Of a stretch of DNA of 64,000 bases, positions 8,163-16,484 are shown piece after piece; the stretch's first letter is position 1, and every line of letters begins with the position of its first letter. The translations under genes and the position numbers were made by a program. This DNA comes from Leptofilum sp041987425 (GTDB taxonomy: Bacteria > Chloroflexota > Anaerolineae > Promineifilales > Promineifilaceae), in contig JBHIWP010000002.1 in NCBI GenBank assembly GCA_041987425.1, forward strand, positions 21,668 to 85,667. The letters run 5' to 3'. The notes under the pieces were generated by a model, which did no database searches, was not told where the DNA came from, and saw only the letters and a program-made list of their open reading frames with translations.

Positions 8163-8220
8163 TATGCCCTGGGGAAGGAAGCGAACGGGGGCACCAGTCC
8201 GCCGCCCTCCCCAGGGCATA
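8163..8220 (-). terminator. 13-bp perfect stem-loop after the capsid gene
   Basis: TATGCCCTGGGGA (8163-8175) is the exact complement of 8208-8220, with a 32-base loop. No U-run follows on the minus strand, so it may be a partial terminator or an mRNA-end stabiliser that makes capsid more abundant than the cargo genes. Confidence 0.65.
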
Positions 8221-8238
8221 AGTAAAAGTCAGAATCGA

Positions 8239-9174
8239 CTAAACGATGTCAGAGAAGAAAACGCCAGTGCTGGCAGCGACCAATTTCTGGTCCCATTGTT
8301 CCGTATGCTGCAACACGCGGCTGTTACGCCGTGCCGGGTCGTTGTATGTGGCAATCTCGCCCTCACCGCTGTCCCATGCGAACGTTTTCATGCTGGAAAC
8401 GCTCATCATGTCAGCGCCGGGGGAAACAATGCACAGCAAGGCATCATCATCAATAACCGGTGACAGGCTGGCCGTTTGTCCAGTGTTGGCAGTGTTGTAA
8501 ATAGCTCGGCTAACACCCAGAATGTCAATGCCCAAAACGGCCGCAAGCAAGGCCTCTACCCGCGTTACGGTTTGCGTTTCGGTGTACTGAATCAAGGTCT
8601 TAACTTCTGCATTAACAACCAGTGAATCATAAACAATCTCACCAACAAACAGAGCATTAGGTGATTTACCCGTCAACTGGCGTACAACCCGCTTCTGCGT
8701 GCGGATGTCCTGAACGGGTACACCGCTGGCGTCATCCCAATCGGTAGGCGTTGGGTTTGTGGTCCATACACCCGTCGTCATGAAATCAGCCGCAAAAGCG
8801 ATCTCTTTACGCAGGTTGCTTTGGTGTGCCAACCACTCAAGCCCCACCTGGTCAAGGCGCATGTGTACCTGGCTGGTACGCTCGTGTTCTACAGGGATCA
8901 CGTGCTCCAGACCCCATTGCAGCGTCTTGTAGGTGTCAGACCCGAACGTATAGCCGCCCTGTGCGTAGGTATCGCCATAGGCGCGGCGTTCCAGCTTGTC
9001 AGCAAACCAATGCTTTTGTTCGATGGTTAGATACGTGCCCGATTCCTCGTTCACCGGCACCACAGGGGCAGCACGGCGGGCGATGAAGTCGTTGTCATCA
9101 TTCATGTAAGCAATCAGCATATTGGTCAATAGCGGATTGGCTACAGGTCGTAGTTGTGCAACTGTTGGTCTCAT
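8239..9174 (-). CDS. Major capsid protein, HK97-fold
   Basis: This 311-residue protein is placed directly after a capsid-decoration gene and the protease/scaffold gene. The N-terminal half, with Pro-Val-Asn-Glu-Glu-Ser-Gly-Thr-Tyr-Leu, resembles the E-loop/N-arm of GpE-like capsid proteins. A central Trp-Asp-Asp-Ala-Ser-Gly and a segment with Pro-Asn-Ala-Leu-Phe-Val-Gly, typical of the P/A domain, follow. The segment Ile-Asp-Ile-Leu-Gly-Val-Ser-Arg-Ala is also typical of this capsid group. The C-terminus contains Gln-Lys-Leu-Val-Ala. Family call rests on these features plus position. Confidence 0.82.
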   Translation of the reverse strand: MRPTVAQLRPVANPLLTNMLIAYMNDDNDFIARRAAPVVPVNEESGTYLTIEQKHWFADKLERRAYGDTYAQGGYTFGSDTYKTLQWGLEHVIPVEHERTSQVHMRLDQVGLEWLAHQSNLRKEIAFAADFMTTGVWTTNPTPTDWDDASGVPVQDIRTQKRVVRQLTGKSPNALFVGEIVYDSLVVNAEVKTLIQYTETQTVTRVEALLAAVLGIDILGVSRAIYNTANTGQTASLSPVIDDDALLCIVSPGADMMSVSSMKTFAWDSGEGEIATYNDPARRNSRVLQHTEQWDQKLVAASTGVFFSDIV

Positions 9175-9186
9175 TTGGCTTCCCCC

Positions 9187-9549
9187 TTAGTACAGAATGG
9201 CCCGCAGCTCGTCACCGATGGCGCTTTTTGATTCGAGCAATTGACCAAACGTTTGCCCAGAGGCGGCGATAGCACGGCCGGTAGTATCGAATTGAATCTC
9301 AGTACCACGCGTTAGCGTGCCCGTACCAGCAACTACCGTGACAACGCCCAAACGGGCAACGGTAGCAGCTTCATTCGCTGCGTCTGGTGCATCCATTAAC
9401 ACGCCCGCAATCACTTCTGTGGTGGCTGTTAAGGCTACGATTACATCGGCCGTACTGGCGTGCTTCACAGCATGGTATTGCTTGCTGCTTAGATCGCCCT
9501 GAACGTACAGGCCGGGAATGGTCGTGTAATTTCCATGTGTATCGCTCAT
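9187..9549 (-). CDS. Capsid decoration protein, DUF2190-like
   Basis: This 120-residue beta-rich protein contains Ser-Ser-Lys-Gln-Tyr-His-Ala-Val-Lys and a later Ala-Thr-Val-Ala-Arg-Leu-Gly-Val-Val-Thr-Val strand pair. The C-terminal part reads Gly-Gln-Leu-Leu-Glu-Ser-Lys-Ser-Ala-Ile-Gly-Asp. DUF2190 proteins have this layout and lie between scaffold/protease and capsid genes, where they cement the head surface. It overlaps the protease gene by four bases. Confidence 0.75.
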   Translation of the reverse strand: MSDTHGNYTTIPGLYVQGDLSSKQYHAVKHASTADVIVALTATTEVIAGVLMDAPDAANEAATVARLGVVTVVAGTGTLTRGTEIQFDTTGRAIAASGQTFGQLLESKSAIGDELRAILY

Positions 9550-10076
9550 TTCGTCACCGCCTCAAATAGTTCTGGACGCTCCATTGCCAGACGGGAAACG
9601 GCCGCATTAAAGCTAACTTTATGCTCTGCTGCGTATTCCGTTGCCAGCTTGACGATTGTGTCCTGGCTAGGTGGGTTGCCGTCGCCTACTACCCCTACGT
9701 CGCCAGTCAAGGCGGCTTCGTTAATCTGTGCAGACAGGGCCTTGAATTTCGTCACCAGCTTGTCAGCATCCTCTTGCGGGAGCCGGGCAAGAATGGTGTG
9801 TAATTCGTGGTCGTCTGCTACGGCCGGGGATTCGCTTAACGCAGTGCTAAATTTAGCGATACGTTCAGCAGCAGCGGCGGCGGCTTCCATCTTCTCTACT
9901 TTTGCTGCGTACTCTGCCACTTTTGCCCGTTCCGCTTGCAATTCGGCTTCAAACTTGCTTACCTCTGGCTGCGGTTCAGGCTGTGGAGCTGGTTCACCTT
10001 CACGGTTAAGAATATTCTTAACCCATGCGTTGAACTGCTCAAACAGCGGCGTCGGTACTTGTGTCATTTCAGACAT
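9546..10076 (-). CDS. Nested scaffold protein from internal in-frame start
   Basis: ATG at 10,076 (Met-Ser-Glu-Met-Thr-Gln) lies within the protease gene, same frame, and is preceded at six bases by GGAGGT, the best ribosome site in the region. It would yield a 176-residue protein lacking the protease domain but keeping the proline-rich linker and coiled coil. Mu and lambda (Nu3) make separate scaffold from inside the protease gene in the same way. Confidence 0.75.
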   Translation of the reverse strand: MSEMTQVPTPLFEQFNAWVKNILNREGEPAPQPEPQPEVSKFEAELQAERAKVAEYAAKVEKMEAAAAAAERIAKFSTALSESPAVADDHELHTILARLPQEDADKLVTKFKALSAQINEAALTGDVGVVGDGNPPSQDTIVKLATEYAAEHKVSFNAAVSRLAMERPELFEAVTK

Positions 10077-10535
10077 ATTGTTACCTCCGTATTTCTCAAC
10101 ATGATAAAAAGCCGCAGCCTCCCCCAAAGCCGGGTTATGCAGCAGCGCATCACCCATAATGATGGGTGGGTAAATCTTTTCTCCAGTTAATGAATTGAGT
10201 AAATAACCTTCTGTGATTATTTCCGGTGAATGGTATCTAAATGACCCCTGATTGACGGCTGCTGTGCCATTGTCATTCCATTCGGGGATTACATACAGAC
10301 CGTCCGCTCGCACCTCAAGCCCTAGCATGTGCCCACCTGCGGGCGTTTCATCCCTGTGGCTACCCAGTTTAATTGGGGGCTTAAAGTGGGGGAGCTTGAC
10401 GGTGGCTGCATATTCAGGGGTGAGGTTTATCGTCTTACCGTTTTTGTGAATCAATCCAAAGGGAAACAAGCGGTATGGCTCCCCCACCCGCGTATTCACA
10501 AAACGGTCGATTAAATAGATAGATTCTGCACCCAT
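9546..10535 (-). CDS. Prohead protease with C-terminal scaffold (Mu I-like)
   Basis: The 329-residue protein resembles the Mu gpI family. The protease part has His60 in Gly-Ser-His-Arg-Asp-Glu, the Gly-Gly-His-Met-Leu-Gly-Leu-Glu-Val strand, and Arg-Tyr-His-Ser-Pro-Glu-Ile with Ser103. H60 and S103 are the candidate catalytic pair. From residue 154 the sequence changes to a Pro/Glu/Gln linker and a long Ala/Glu/Lys coiled coil (about 195-245), as in a scaffold. An in-frame ATG at 10,076 has its own strong ribosome site. The frame is closed by a stop just upstream of ATG 10,535, which fixes the start; no Shine-Dalgarno is close to it. Confidence 0.8.
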   Translation of the reverse strand: MGAESIYLIDRFVNTRVGEPYRLFPFGLIHKNGKTINLTPEYAATVKLPHFKPPIKLGSHRDETPAGGHMLGLEVRADGLYVIPEWNDNGTAAVNQGSFRYHSPEIITEGYLLNSLTGEKIYPPIIMGDALLHNPALGEAAAFYHVEKYGGNNMSEMTQVPTPLFEQFNAWVKNILNREGEPAPQPEPQPEVSKFEAELQAERAKVAEYAAKVEKMEAAAAAAERIAKFSTALSESPAVADDHELHTILARLPQEDADKLVTKFKALSAQINEAALTGDVGVVGDGNPPSQDTIVKLATEYAAEHKVSFNAAVSRLAMERPELFEAVTK

Positions 10536-10556
10536 GCTGATAACTTACAGCATGGA

Positions 10557-10574
10557 ATGTAAAACCTCTTTGTA
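10557..10574. repeat. 18-base direct repeat, copy B (FmdB-like scar)
   Basis: Identical to 4221-4238. On the minus strand it reads as nine codons Tyr-Lys-Glu-Val-Leu-His-Ser-Met-Leu then a stop. That is the FmdB-like helix again but with no start codon, so it looks like a gene remnant in the leader of the protease gene. Confidence 0.75.
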
Positions 10575-10778
10575 TTAGGTGTGATTAAACCGCCGCCAGC
10601 GGCTTTCCTCTGTACGGTAGATAGGGGTTACACGGCTTAAGCCGTGTAATATGTATGACGCGGCTTGATGCGTGATGTCAAACTGTAACATAATATCGCG
10701 GGGGGTTAGCTCCTCACCTACTGCTAACTGCCAGGCAACCCACGCCGCTTTTTCTTGCGGTGTGAAGTCTGTTGTCAT
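10575..10778 (-). CDS. Small HTH-like phage protein, unknown
   Basis: This 67-residue protein contains Leu-Thr-Pro-Arg-Asp-Ile-Met-Leu-Gln-Phe-Asp-Ile-Thr-His-Gln-Ala-Ala-Ser-Tyr-Ile. It looks like a helix-turn-helix with a recognition helix. A short beta hairpin with Pro-Ile-Tyr-Arg follows, giving a winged-helix outline. It lies in the head operon between the gp10-like and protease genes. It may be a small regulator of late genes or a terminase accessory; neither can be shown here. Confidence 0.55.
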   Translation of the reverse strand: MTTDFTPQEKAAWVAWQLAVGEELTPRDIMLQFDITHQAASYILHGLSRVTPIYRTEESRWRRFNHT

Positions 10779-10792
10779 TGTCCTTTGTCCTG

Positions 10793-11248
10793 TTACCTGC
10801 CGTCAAGCCACCTTGCCAACTCATCAACGGCCGTATCATGCAGCCTGATAATGCCTGCCATTGCCCGCTTGGCAACGGTCTTAAGTGTCCACCACCTGCC
10901 AACAAACATTTCTTTCTGCGTGCCCTCGCCAATAACATCAGGCGCATAACTCAGGCTTGACCCAAACTCGCCTTGATACGCTGCCCCCACTTTGCGCGTG
11001 GTCTGTATGGTAGCCCGGCCAATAGGCCCGCCCGATTGCGTTACACCCAGGCTACGGCCTAACGTGCCGGTACGTCTGTATGACTGATTAGGGCGCGGCT
11101 TGGGATAGCTCGGCACGCTGCTTTGTACATGCAATAATGACGCTTGCATGGTCTTTTCCATTACCCGGCTAAACTCATTCGGGTAACGGCTAAACCGCTG
11201 CATTAAATCACGCGGGGTCATGATGACTTCGATACTTGAATCAGCCAT
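10793..11248 (-). CDS. Virion morphogenesis protein (HK97 gp10/Mu gpG-like)
   Basis: From ATG 11,248 (GAGGTGG upstream; the TTG at 11,260 is discounted) the protein has 151 residues. It has the helical N-terminus plus Arg-Arg-Thr-Gly-Thr-Leu-Gly-Arg-Ser-Leu motif. It ends with Tyr-Ala-Pro-Asp-Val-Ile-Gly-Glu-Gly-Thr-Gln and a basic C-terminal helix. Proteins with Arg-Thr-Gly-x-Leu-x-x-Ser and a Tyr-Ala-x-x-Val-x-x-Gly-Thr segment are head-tail joining or tail completion factors. It overlaps the head morphogenesis gene by eight bases. Confidence 0.7.
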   Translation of the reverse strand: MADSSIEVIMTPRDLMQRFSRYPNEFSRVMEKTMQASLLHVQSSVPSYPKPRPNQSYRRTGTLGRSLGVTQSGGPIGRATIQTTRKVGAAYQGEFGSSLSYAPDVIGEGTQKEMFVGRWWTLKTVAKRAMAGIIRLHDTAVDELARWLDGR

Positions 11249-12008
11249 ACGCCACCTCAAACTTACCCGCCTTCACATCAGCAAAGAATTGCCCGGCTAA
11301 CACGTCGCCAATGGACTGCCGTAACAACTCCTCACTTACAAACGGCTGTAACCAACAGCGGCAACGGGGATGAAACGGCGGTGCTATGGCGCTGGTGCCC
11401 ACGTTGGCAAGCATCCCATTGGCCCGCATTAATGCCGCCTCTGGATTCCACCTGTCACCCATGAGCGCCCGCATAGCATCGCTTTGGGCCATTGTCTCAG
11501 GCGATAGGGTAAAGCTGCTGTTGAGTTCCACTACTGTGCCGTGTAGCGGCTGGCAGAAGGGGCAAACAAGCTCATCATTGGCCGTTTGCCAACGTTTACC
11601 GCTTACTACCCGCGTCCCTTCCCATAGCATCATATTGCCCTGAGCAAACACGCGGGTAACTTCTGTAATGGCTATCATTTCGGCACGCTTAGGGCCAAAG
11701 ATAGGCGTTAAACGTGTAATGAGGCTGGGTAACGGATCGCCGCTTTGCATCCACTGGCGTATTGCTTCGATGGTTTGCTGGCGTGTGGTCTCTGTAATCC
11801 CTGCCACTGTGGAGAGGCGGTATTGGTCTAAGAACTGGAGAGCCGCCCGGTTCACAAAGTCCCAATCAACAAGGTTTTGCAGTGCCGGGGGAAGCTGGGC
11901 AACGGCCGTTTCTATCCCTTGCAATAGGGCAATCATCGTCAAGCCTTCCAACGATTCCCAAAATACGGCATCTTCGTTACGCCAGAATGAGAAGTCCAAT
12001 GGGGTCAT
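11241..12008 (-). CDS. Minor head protein, Mu F / SPP1 gp7-like
   Basis: This 255-residue protein has the defining Mu F-like core: Met-Ile-Ala-Ile-Thr-Glu-Val-Thr-Arg (about 128-136) followed by a Trp-containing strand. A zinc-type arrangement Cys-Pro-Phe-Cys-x-Pro-Leu-His-Gly (about 163-171) and His-Pro-Arg-Cys-Arg-Cys (about 228-233) complete it. These proteins enter the procapsid with the portal and stay in the head. Position directly after the portal agrees. The overlap with portal is four bases. Confidence 0.85.
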   Translation of the reverse strand: MTPLDFSFWRNEDAVFWESLEGLTMIALLQGIETAVAQLPPALQNLVDWDFVNRAALQFLDQYRLSTVAGITETTRQQTIEAIRQWMQSGDPLPSLITRLTPIFGPKRAEMIAITEVTRVFAQGNMMLWEGTRVVSGKRWQTANDELVCPFCQPLHGTVVELNSSFTLSPETMAQSDAMRALMGDRWNPEAALMRANGMLANVGTSAIAPPFHPRCRCWLQPFVSEELLRQSIGDVLAGQFFADVKAGKFEVAYG

Positions 12009-13531
12009 AGCTTACGCGCCCCCCGCTCTACACGCTTCAGTGCATCCTTGAAATAGCCGTTTGCCGTGCGATACCAGCGTCGCTCCAGTTTGCGCCGTTC
12101 GTTATCATCCGGCGCGTTACCAGCCTCAAATAGCGTTACGGCATTGTCGTCACGTTCGGGCATGTCGCTATCGTCGTTTTGTTGGTTACGGCCGTTTGGT
12201 GGTTGCCCGCGCTGCATGGCCTCTTGTATCATGCGCTGTCTTTCTTCTGCTTTGCGGTCGGCTTCCTCTTGCAGTTCTGTGATTTCATCCTCAGTCTTTT
12301 CCGGCATACCGAAGATTGACCGTATCTGGACCTCATCTTCTGGTGTCCAGTTCACACCACCGCCCACGGCCTTGATAAAGTCAATCATCATGTTTGTGTC
12401 TACATCACCCGCCGGGCTATGTTCTAGCTTGATATTGTCCGGTTCACGGCCGTTCAGTTCTAGCAATCGCTGTACGGCGTGCTTGGTGAACGTTTCCGCT
12501 ATCGTATCGGCAAAGGCATCTACTGCCATCGTGAAAAATGATACGTCGCTTTCTGCCTTTGACTGCGTGCCCACGCCATTAATACCTAAGATGGTAAACT
12601 GTGCCAATGCAGCCAGCAACACCTTTTGGTCATAGTCGCTTATAGTCGTGTTCAATGCCATAAACACCTGAGCATTGCCCGCGCTCATCAGGTCCACCTC
12701 CCACATGTGCATTTCGCCCTCACCCGTCGGTGGGGGAATGACAATGCCGCCCTGTTCGTCAACACGAATGTTACGGGCGATCTCTTTTGCGCGGGTATGA
12801 TCGTCACTTCCCTCGCTGCCGTCGCTGCCATAGGGCATACGCACCTTAGGCATACCCGCCGCATGTCGTTCGTAACCTATGGCGCGTATCTCTTCCAAGT
12901 TTGTGCCATAGTAAAAGCTAGTCCAGGCGGGCCGCAAGATGCTCTCCCCCTCTGGATTGCCCCCGGCATGACGAAATCGGATGACTAGCATCCGTTCTAC
13001 AGGTATCGGGTCTCTCCACAGGTGCGGGTATTGCTGCAAGCCAAGTAACCCGCCGTCTTGTGCAAATATCCAGTCCATATGGGTTTCATGGCCCAGCATC
13101 TTGAACTTACGCCATAGCAAACGGCCGTCTTTACGCTCGTACTTATTTGTGAACGTGGTCCAGCCATAGAAGGCGCTCAGCACCGCATCACTGATAAAAT
13201 CTGCCCATGAATGCGTAAGGTTATTAAACGCCTCATTGACTAACTCTAAATCAGGGTCATCTTGCCCCAATTCGCTGGTGAAAAACCAGTCTACCTTACG
13301 TATGGACATCTCAATAGCCAGGCGTAACGCGCCGCCAATAAGCGGGCTATTCTTGACCATCCGGTCAACCGTCTTGACCTTCTTTTGCGTCGTTTTCCAA
13401 TCGTCAAGAAAATCATCCATGACGATACCAAACCGCTCACGCTGCCCACTGGCTCCGATGTCCTTTGTCAATGAACCAGTTGGCAAACGGCCGTTGCTGC
13501 CATTCACTCTATATTCTGCTACTTGTTCCAT
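12005..13531 (-). CDS. Portal protein, Mu gp29-like (DUF935 type)
   Basis: This 508-residue protein lies between TerL and the Mu F-like gene. It contains Asn-Ser-Pro-Leu-Ile-Gly-Gly-Ala-Leu-Arg-Leu and Ala-Phe-Tyr-Gly-Trp-Thr. It also has Met-Leu-Val-Ile-Arg-Phe-Arg-His-Ala-Gly-Gly-Asn-Pro-Glu-Gly with Arg-Pro-Ala-Trp following, the signature of this portal family. The C-terminal 90 residues are highly charged and rich in Asp, Glu, Arg and Gln, probably flexible. The portal forms the dodecameric DNA entry ring. Starts one base into the TerL stop. Confidence 0.85.
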   Translation of the reverse strand: MEQVAEYRVNGSNGRLPTGSLTKDIGASGQRERFGIVMDDFLDDWKTTQKKVKTVDRMVKNSPLIGGALRLAIEMSIRKVDWFFTSELGQDDPDLELVNEAFNNLTHSWADFISDAVLSAFYGWTTFTNKYERKDGRLLWRKFKMLGHETHMDWIFAQDGGLLGLQQYPHLWRDPIPVERMLVIRFRHAGGNPEGESILRPAWTSFYYGTNLEEIRAIGYERHAAGMPKVRMPYGSDGSEGSDDHTRAKEIARNIRVDEQGGIVIPPPTGEGEMHMWEVDLMSAGNAQVFMALNTTISDYDQKVLLAALAQFTILGINGVGTQSKAESDVSFFTMAVDAFADTIAETFTKHAVQRLLELNGREPDNIKLEHSPAGDVDTNMMIDFIKAVGGGVNWTPEDEVQIRSIFGMPEKTEDEITELQEEADRKAEERQRMIQEAMQRGQPPNGRNQQNDDSDMPERDDNAVTLFEAGNAPDDNERRKLERRWYRTANGYFKDALKRVERGARKL

Positions 13532-15045
13532 TAGAATTTACCCCACCTGCCCCCATTGTTACCGTTGCTAAAGCTGCCCCACCGTGAATTATACTCGCTT
13601 TCTGTCTGAATTGAACCGGACGCCACATGAGGCAGATACTTAAAGCCACCGGATGCGGCATCTACCGGGTCTTTGATGCCATTAGGAAAAGATGTCAAGA
13701 TGTTTAACAGGCGTTCATTCCAATGCCCCTTAATAATCTTGACGTTACGCGCCTCACACTGCGCGGCTAATGGCTCGGCTCTCAATACCTTGTCACCCGT
13801 TGGCTTATCTGCCTGAATCACATAGCCTGGATTGCGAATGATGGTCGCCTGTGCCGATTCCTTGCCGCCGCTCCCCGGCTCCTGTTCGATGTAGGTGTAA
13901 ACACGGCCGTACTTTGCCGCGTCTATCTCCAAGGTCTGACTAATTATCTTCTCGCGTTCAGCAGCTTCCCACTGCCCCATAATCATGTCACAAATAAAAT
14001 AAGTGCCCTTGTATGCAGCCAGTAAGACGCCCGCCGTGTATGCGCCCGCGTCTTTTGTCCCTGCTTTGTCCCAATAGCGCACATAATGAGACTTTGACGG
14101 CACCTGATTAACAATATCAAACCATTCACGCTTAAACATGCCGCCCTCGCGTGGTGACGGCCGTTGCTGGTAAAGCGCCGCCCAAAAGTATGAGCCTATG
14201 CGCTTCTTTATCTTTTCTAGCTTTTCAATTGTGTAGCGTTCAGCAGCTAATGGCTCCCCCACTTTTCGGCTATCATGTTCTACCGTACAAGAATCGGCAT
14301 ATGCTGGCCTGTCTGGTTCCTTAATGGCTTCAAAGTCCACAATATGCCAGTTCTCCGGCTCTTCCTCGTATTCCTTATTGAGTAGGTACCCGCTTAAGTC
14401 ATCCTCATGCCAGCGCGTTTGAATCACGATAATTGCCGCGCCCGGTTCCTCTCTGGTGTAAAAGGTTGAATCGTACCAGTCCTTTTGTTTGGCCCGTATC
14501 GTTTCACTGGCTGCTTCTTCTGCGTTCTTAAGCGGGTCGTCGATGATACCCAGGTGGAAGCCCTTACCCGTGATAGGCCCGCCCACGCCAGCCGCCCACA
14601 GCCCGCCGCCCTGGTTGGTTTCCCAATGCTTGACGGCCGCTGCGTCATGCTTCACTTGCCCACCTGCGCGGGTATAGTTGTCTCGTGAATTGCGGGAGAA
14701 GGTATAGGCCAATTCAGCAGCGTATGAATTAATACCCACCCAGCGCCCAGGGTGCTTTAGCAAATAGTAAGCAGAGAATAAGCGGCTAACTAATTCGCTT
14801 TTCCCATGACGCGGCGGCATGAATATCATGAGCCGGTCTATTTCACCGTCTGCCACCTTTTGCAGTACGGCCGCTAGTTGCTTCACATGGGGATACCATT
14901 GGTAACGGGGATTAACTGAGGTAACGAAGTCGATGAAAGAACCGGCCGTCGCCTGGGTCACAGATTCTTCGGCCTCTATCCTGTCGGCTTCGGGCCATAA
15001 ATGTTTGTACCTCAGTGAAGGGGGAAGGTTAGTCGCTACGGTCAT
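13531..15045 (-). CDS. Terminase large subunit
   Basis: This 504-residue packaging motor carries Walker A Pro-Pro-Arg-His-Gly-Lys-Ser-Glu (77-84) and Walker B Leu-Gly-Ile-Ile-Asp-Asp-Pro (165-171). An Ile-Gln-Thr-Arg-Trp-His coupling motif (208-213) and a C-terminal RNase H-like nuclease with Tyr-Trp-Asp-Lys-Ala-Gly-Thr-Lys-Asp (D326) follow. An acidic Tyr-Ile-Glu-Gln-Glu strand is also present. The length is normal. It overlaps TerS by 17 bases. Confidence 0.95.
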   Translation of the reverse strand: MTVATNLPPSLRYKHLWPEADRIEAEESVTQATAGSFIDFVTSVNPRYQWYPHVKQLAAVLQKVADGEIDRLMIFMPPRHGKSELVSRLFSAYYLLKHPGRWVGINSYAAELAYTFSRNSRDNYTRAGGQVKHDAAAVKHWETNQGGGLWAAGVGGPITGKGFHLGIIDDPLKNAEEAASETIRAKQKDWYDSTFYTREEPGAAIIVIQTRWHEDDLSGYLLNKEYEEEPENWHIVDFEAIKEPDRPAYADSCTVEHDSRKVGEPLAAERYTIEKLEKIKKRIGSYFWAALYQQRPSPREGGMFKREWFDIVNQVPSKSHYVRYWDKAGTKDAGAYTAGVLLAAYKGTYFICDMIMGQWEAAEREKIISQTLEIDAAKYGRVYTYIEQEPGSGGKESAQATIIRNPGYVIQADKPTGDKVLRAEPLAAQCEARNVKIIKGHWNERLLNILTSFPNGIKDPVDAASGGFKYLPHVASGSIQTESEYNSRWGSFSNGNNGGRWGKF

Positions 15046-15382
15046 TCAAGAGGTTAAGCAGGTCCAGCTTTATACCATCTGTCTCGCCCTGCGAATATTT
15101 GAGCCAATCTAACAAGTCTTTTTCAGTTTTGATATCAGGGGTATTTTCTTTTACAAACTGGCGTATAACACGGTTCGCAATTCGCAATCTCTCCGCACGG
15201 CTGGCAATGCCTACCATGTGAGAAAGACGGTCAACCTCTTGGCTAAATTCGGGGATGTCAAGCCAACGGCGTACCGTTCTGTCGGTTACACCACCGTTGT
15301 CCGCTGCCTCTTGCTGGGTAAGTCCCTTTGCAAGAGAGAGCGCAACCTTTTCTTTTGCGTCAGTCCACTTTAATTCGGACAT
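15029..15382 (-). CDS. Terminase small subunit
   Basis: This 117-residue protein has an N-terminal helix-turn-helix, Leu-Thr-Gln-Gln-Glu-Ala-Ala-Asp-Asn-Gly-Gly-Val-Thr-Asp-Arg-Thr-Val-Arg-Arg-Trp (about 21-40). A helical oligomerisation region follows. Such DNA-binding subunits pick the packaging site. The start at 15,382 follows GGGGGCTAGG at a loose distance. It heads the late operon just behind a promoter-like sequence at 15,467-15,495. Confidence 0.85.
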   Translation of the reverse strand: MSELKWTDAKEKVALSLAKGLTQQEAADNGGVTDRTVRRWLDIPEFSQEVDRLSHMVGIASRAERLRIANRVIRQFVKENTPDIKTEKDLLDWLKYSQGETDGIKLDLLNLLNDRSD

Positions 15383-15466
15383 TTCTAGGACACCTAGCCC
15401 CCGATTGCACCATCTGTCATCATCCTGCCTCCTGCCACGCTAACAATACTATCAACGTTACCTTAC

Positions 15467-15495
15467 AGTATACATAAATTGGCTCTATGTGTACA
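15467..15495 (-). promoter_or_regulatory. Promoter candidate for the late (packaging/structural) operon
   Basis: On the minus strand TGTACA (15,490-15,495) and TATACT (15,467-15,472) are separated by 17 bases. They match the sigma-70 consensus at four and five of six positions. It lies about 85 bases upstream of terS in a 140-base gap. Confidence 0.55.
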
Positions 15496-15522
15496 GAGGT
15501 AAGGCGGGGGCAGTGGGGCCAA

Positions 15523-15804
15523 TTAGTCAAAACCATACGCCTCACATACGGCGTTATGCAATTCCTCAATCGTAGGTGCTGCTATCGTGTCAACATGAGT
15601 ACGATACTGTTTCACCATTGCTTTAAATAGATTGTCGTTTGTGTCATACCATACCGCTGCGTGAAAGTTCCAGCCAGGATAATCAGCATAGCAATCGCCG
15701 CCTTTTAATCTCTCTGCAATTTCATAATCAATCGCATGGTCAAAGTTTGATACTACACTCACCCCCAAATATTCAAGGTTCTCTGGTCTTATTGCAATGC
15801 TCAT
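15523..15804 (-). CDS. Hypothetical phage protein
   Basis: This 93-residue acidic protein is rich in Tyr, Trp and His (Asp-Tyr-Pro-Gly-Trp-Asn-Phe-His-Ala-Ala-Val-Trp-Tyr). The pattern suggests a small alpha-beta domain. No family recognised. It is the last gene of the early block and precedes the terS promoter, so it may be one of the late-switch or host-takeover genes. Confidence 0.5.
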   Translation of the reverse strand: MSIAIRPENLEYLGVSVVSNFDHAIDYEIAERLKGGDCYADYPGWNFHAAVWYDTNDNLFKAMVKQYRTHVDTIAAPTIEELHNAVCEAYGFD

Positions 15805-15846
15805 TCACTCACCATCCCGGCATCTATCGCCAATTCTAGTATCTTG

Positions 15847-16482
15847 TCAAGCCAGAGGCGCTGGGCTTTGGTCAGAAGATAGTCGCCCGGCTTTGCACCA
15901 TCTCCCAACGTGCGCGTTCAATCCTTGCACAGTACCAAATTTACGGCCGCACTTTTCGCATTCATGCTCTGCACTATTCGCACTCATGCCAGCATCCTTT
16001 TGCATAGTGCTAGCATGTGCAAATTTTAATTCTAGCTCTTTTGCTTTAAGCTGTCGCTTTGCTTCTTTATCCAAAGCCTTTTGCTTAAGGTCAAATGATA
16101 GCATTATACCGTCCTGCCTGGTGTCTTGCTTAACCAATTCCTGCAAAGCAACCAGAACATAAACCAATGGTGCGATCCAGAACACCACCGCGCCAATGCT
16201 ATCACGTAGCTCATAGGAGCCTATGCCAACATACGCCACCATGATAACAACCGCAATAACGGCCGTTCTGTTATCGTTTCGTTTCCATGCTGTCATGCCC
16301 ACGTGCCCCGCCAATATACCCACCGCCTCCAAGCCTAGCGCCGTCAATGCGCCAGCGGGAATGGCTAACCACGCCTCATTTGTCATAGTTAGAACAGCCG
16401 AATAAACACGCCAGCCGAAAAAGATGACGGGTGCAATGGGTACAAAAATCGGTGCCGTGATAGACAAGAATTGATAAATCAT
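15847..16482 (-). CDS. Membrane protein with C-terminal C2HC zinc finger
   Basis: From ATG 16,482 (GGGAAGGGACAG upstream) the protein has 211 residues. Four hydrophobic segments (about residues 4-24, 32-55, 66-87, 94-112) are followed by a Lys/Glu/Gln coiled coil (about 115-160). A finger Cys-Glu-Lys-Cys-Gly-Arg-Lys-Phe-x8-His-x3-Arg-Trp-Cys lies near the end. Joining a membrane anchor, a coiled coil and a nucleic-acid-type finger is unusual; it could tether phage DNA or RNA at the membrane. No family recognised. Confidence 0.6.
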   Translation of the reverse strand: MIYQFLSITAPIFVPIAPVIFFGWRVYSAVLTMTNEAWLAIPAGALTALGLEAVGILAGHVGMTAWKRNDNRTAVIAVVIMVAYVGIGSYELRDSIGAVVFWIAPLVYVLVALQELVKQDTRQDGIMLSFDLKQKALDKEAKRQLKAKELELKFAHASTMQKDAGMSANSAEHECEKCGRKFGTVQGLNAHVGRWCKAGRLSSDQSPAPLA

Positions 16483-16484
16483 AC

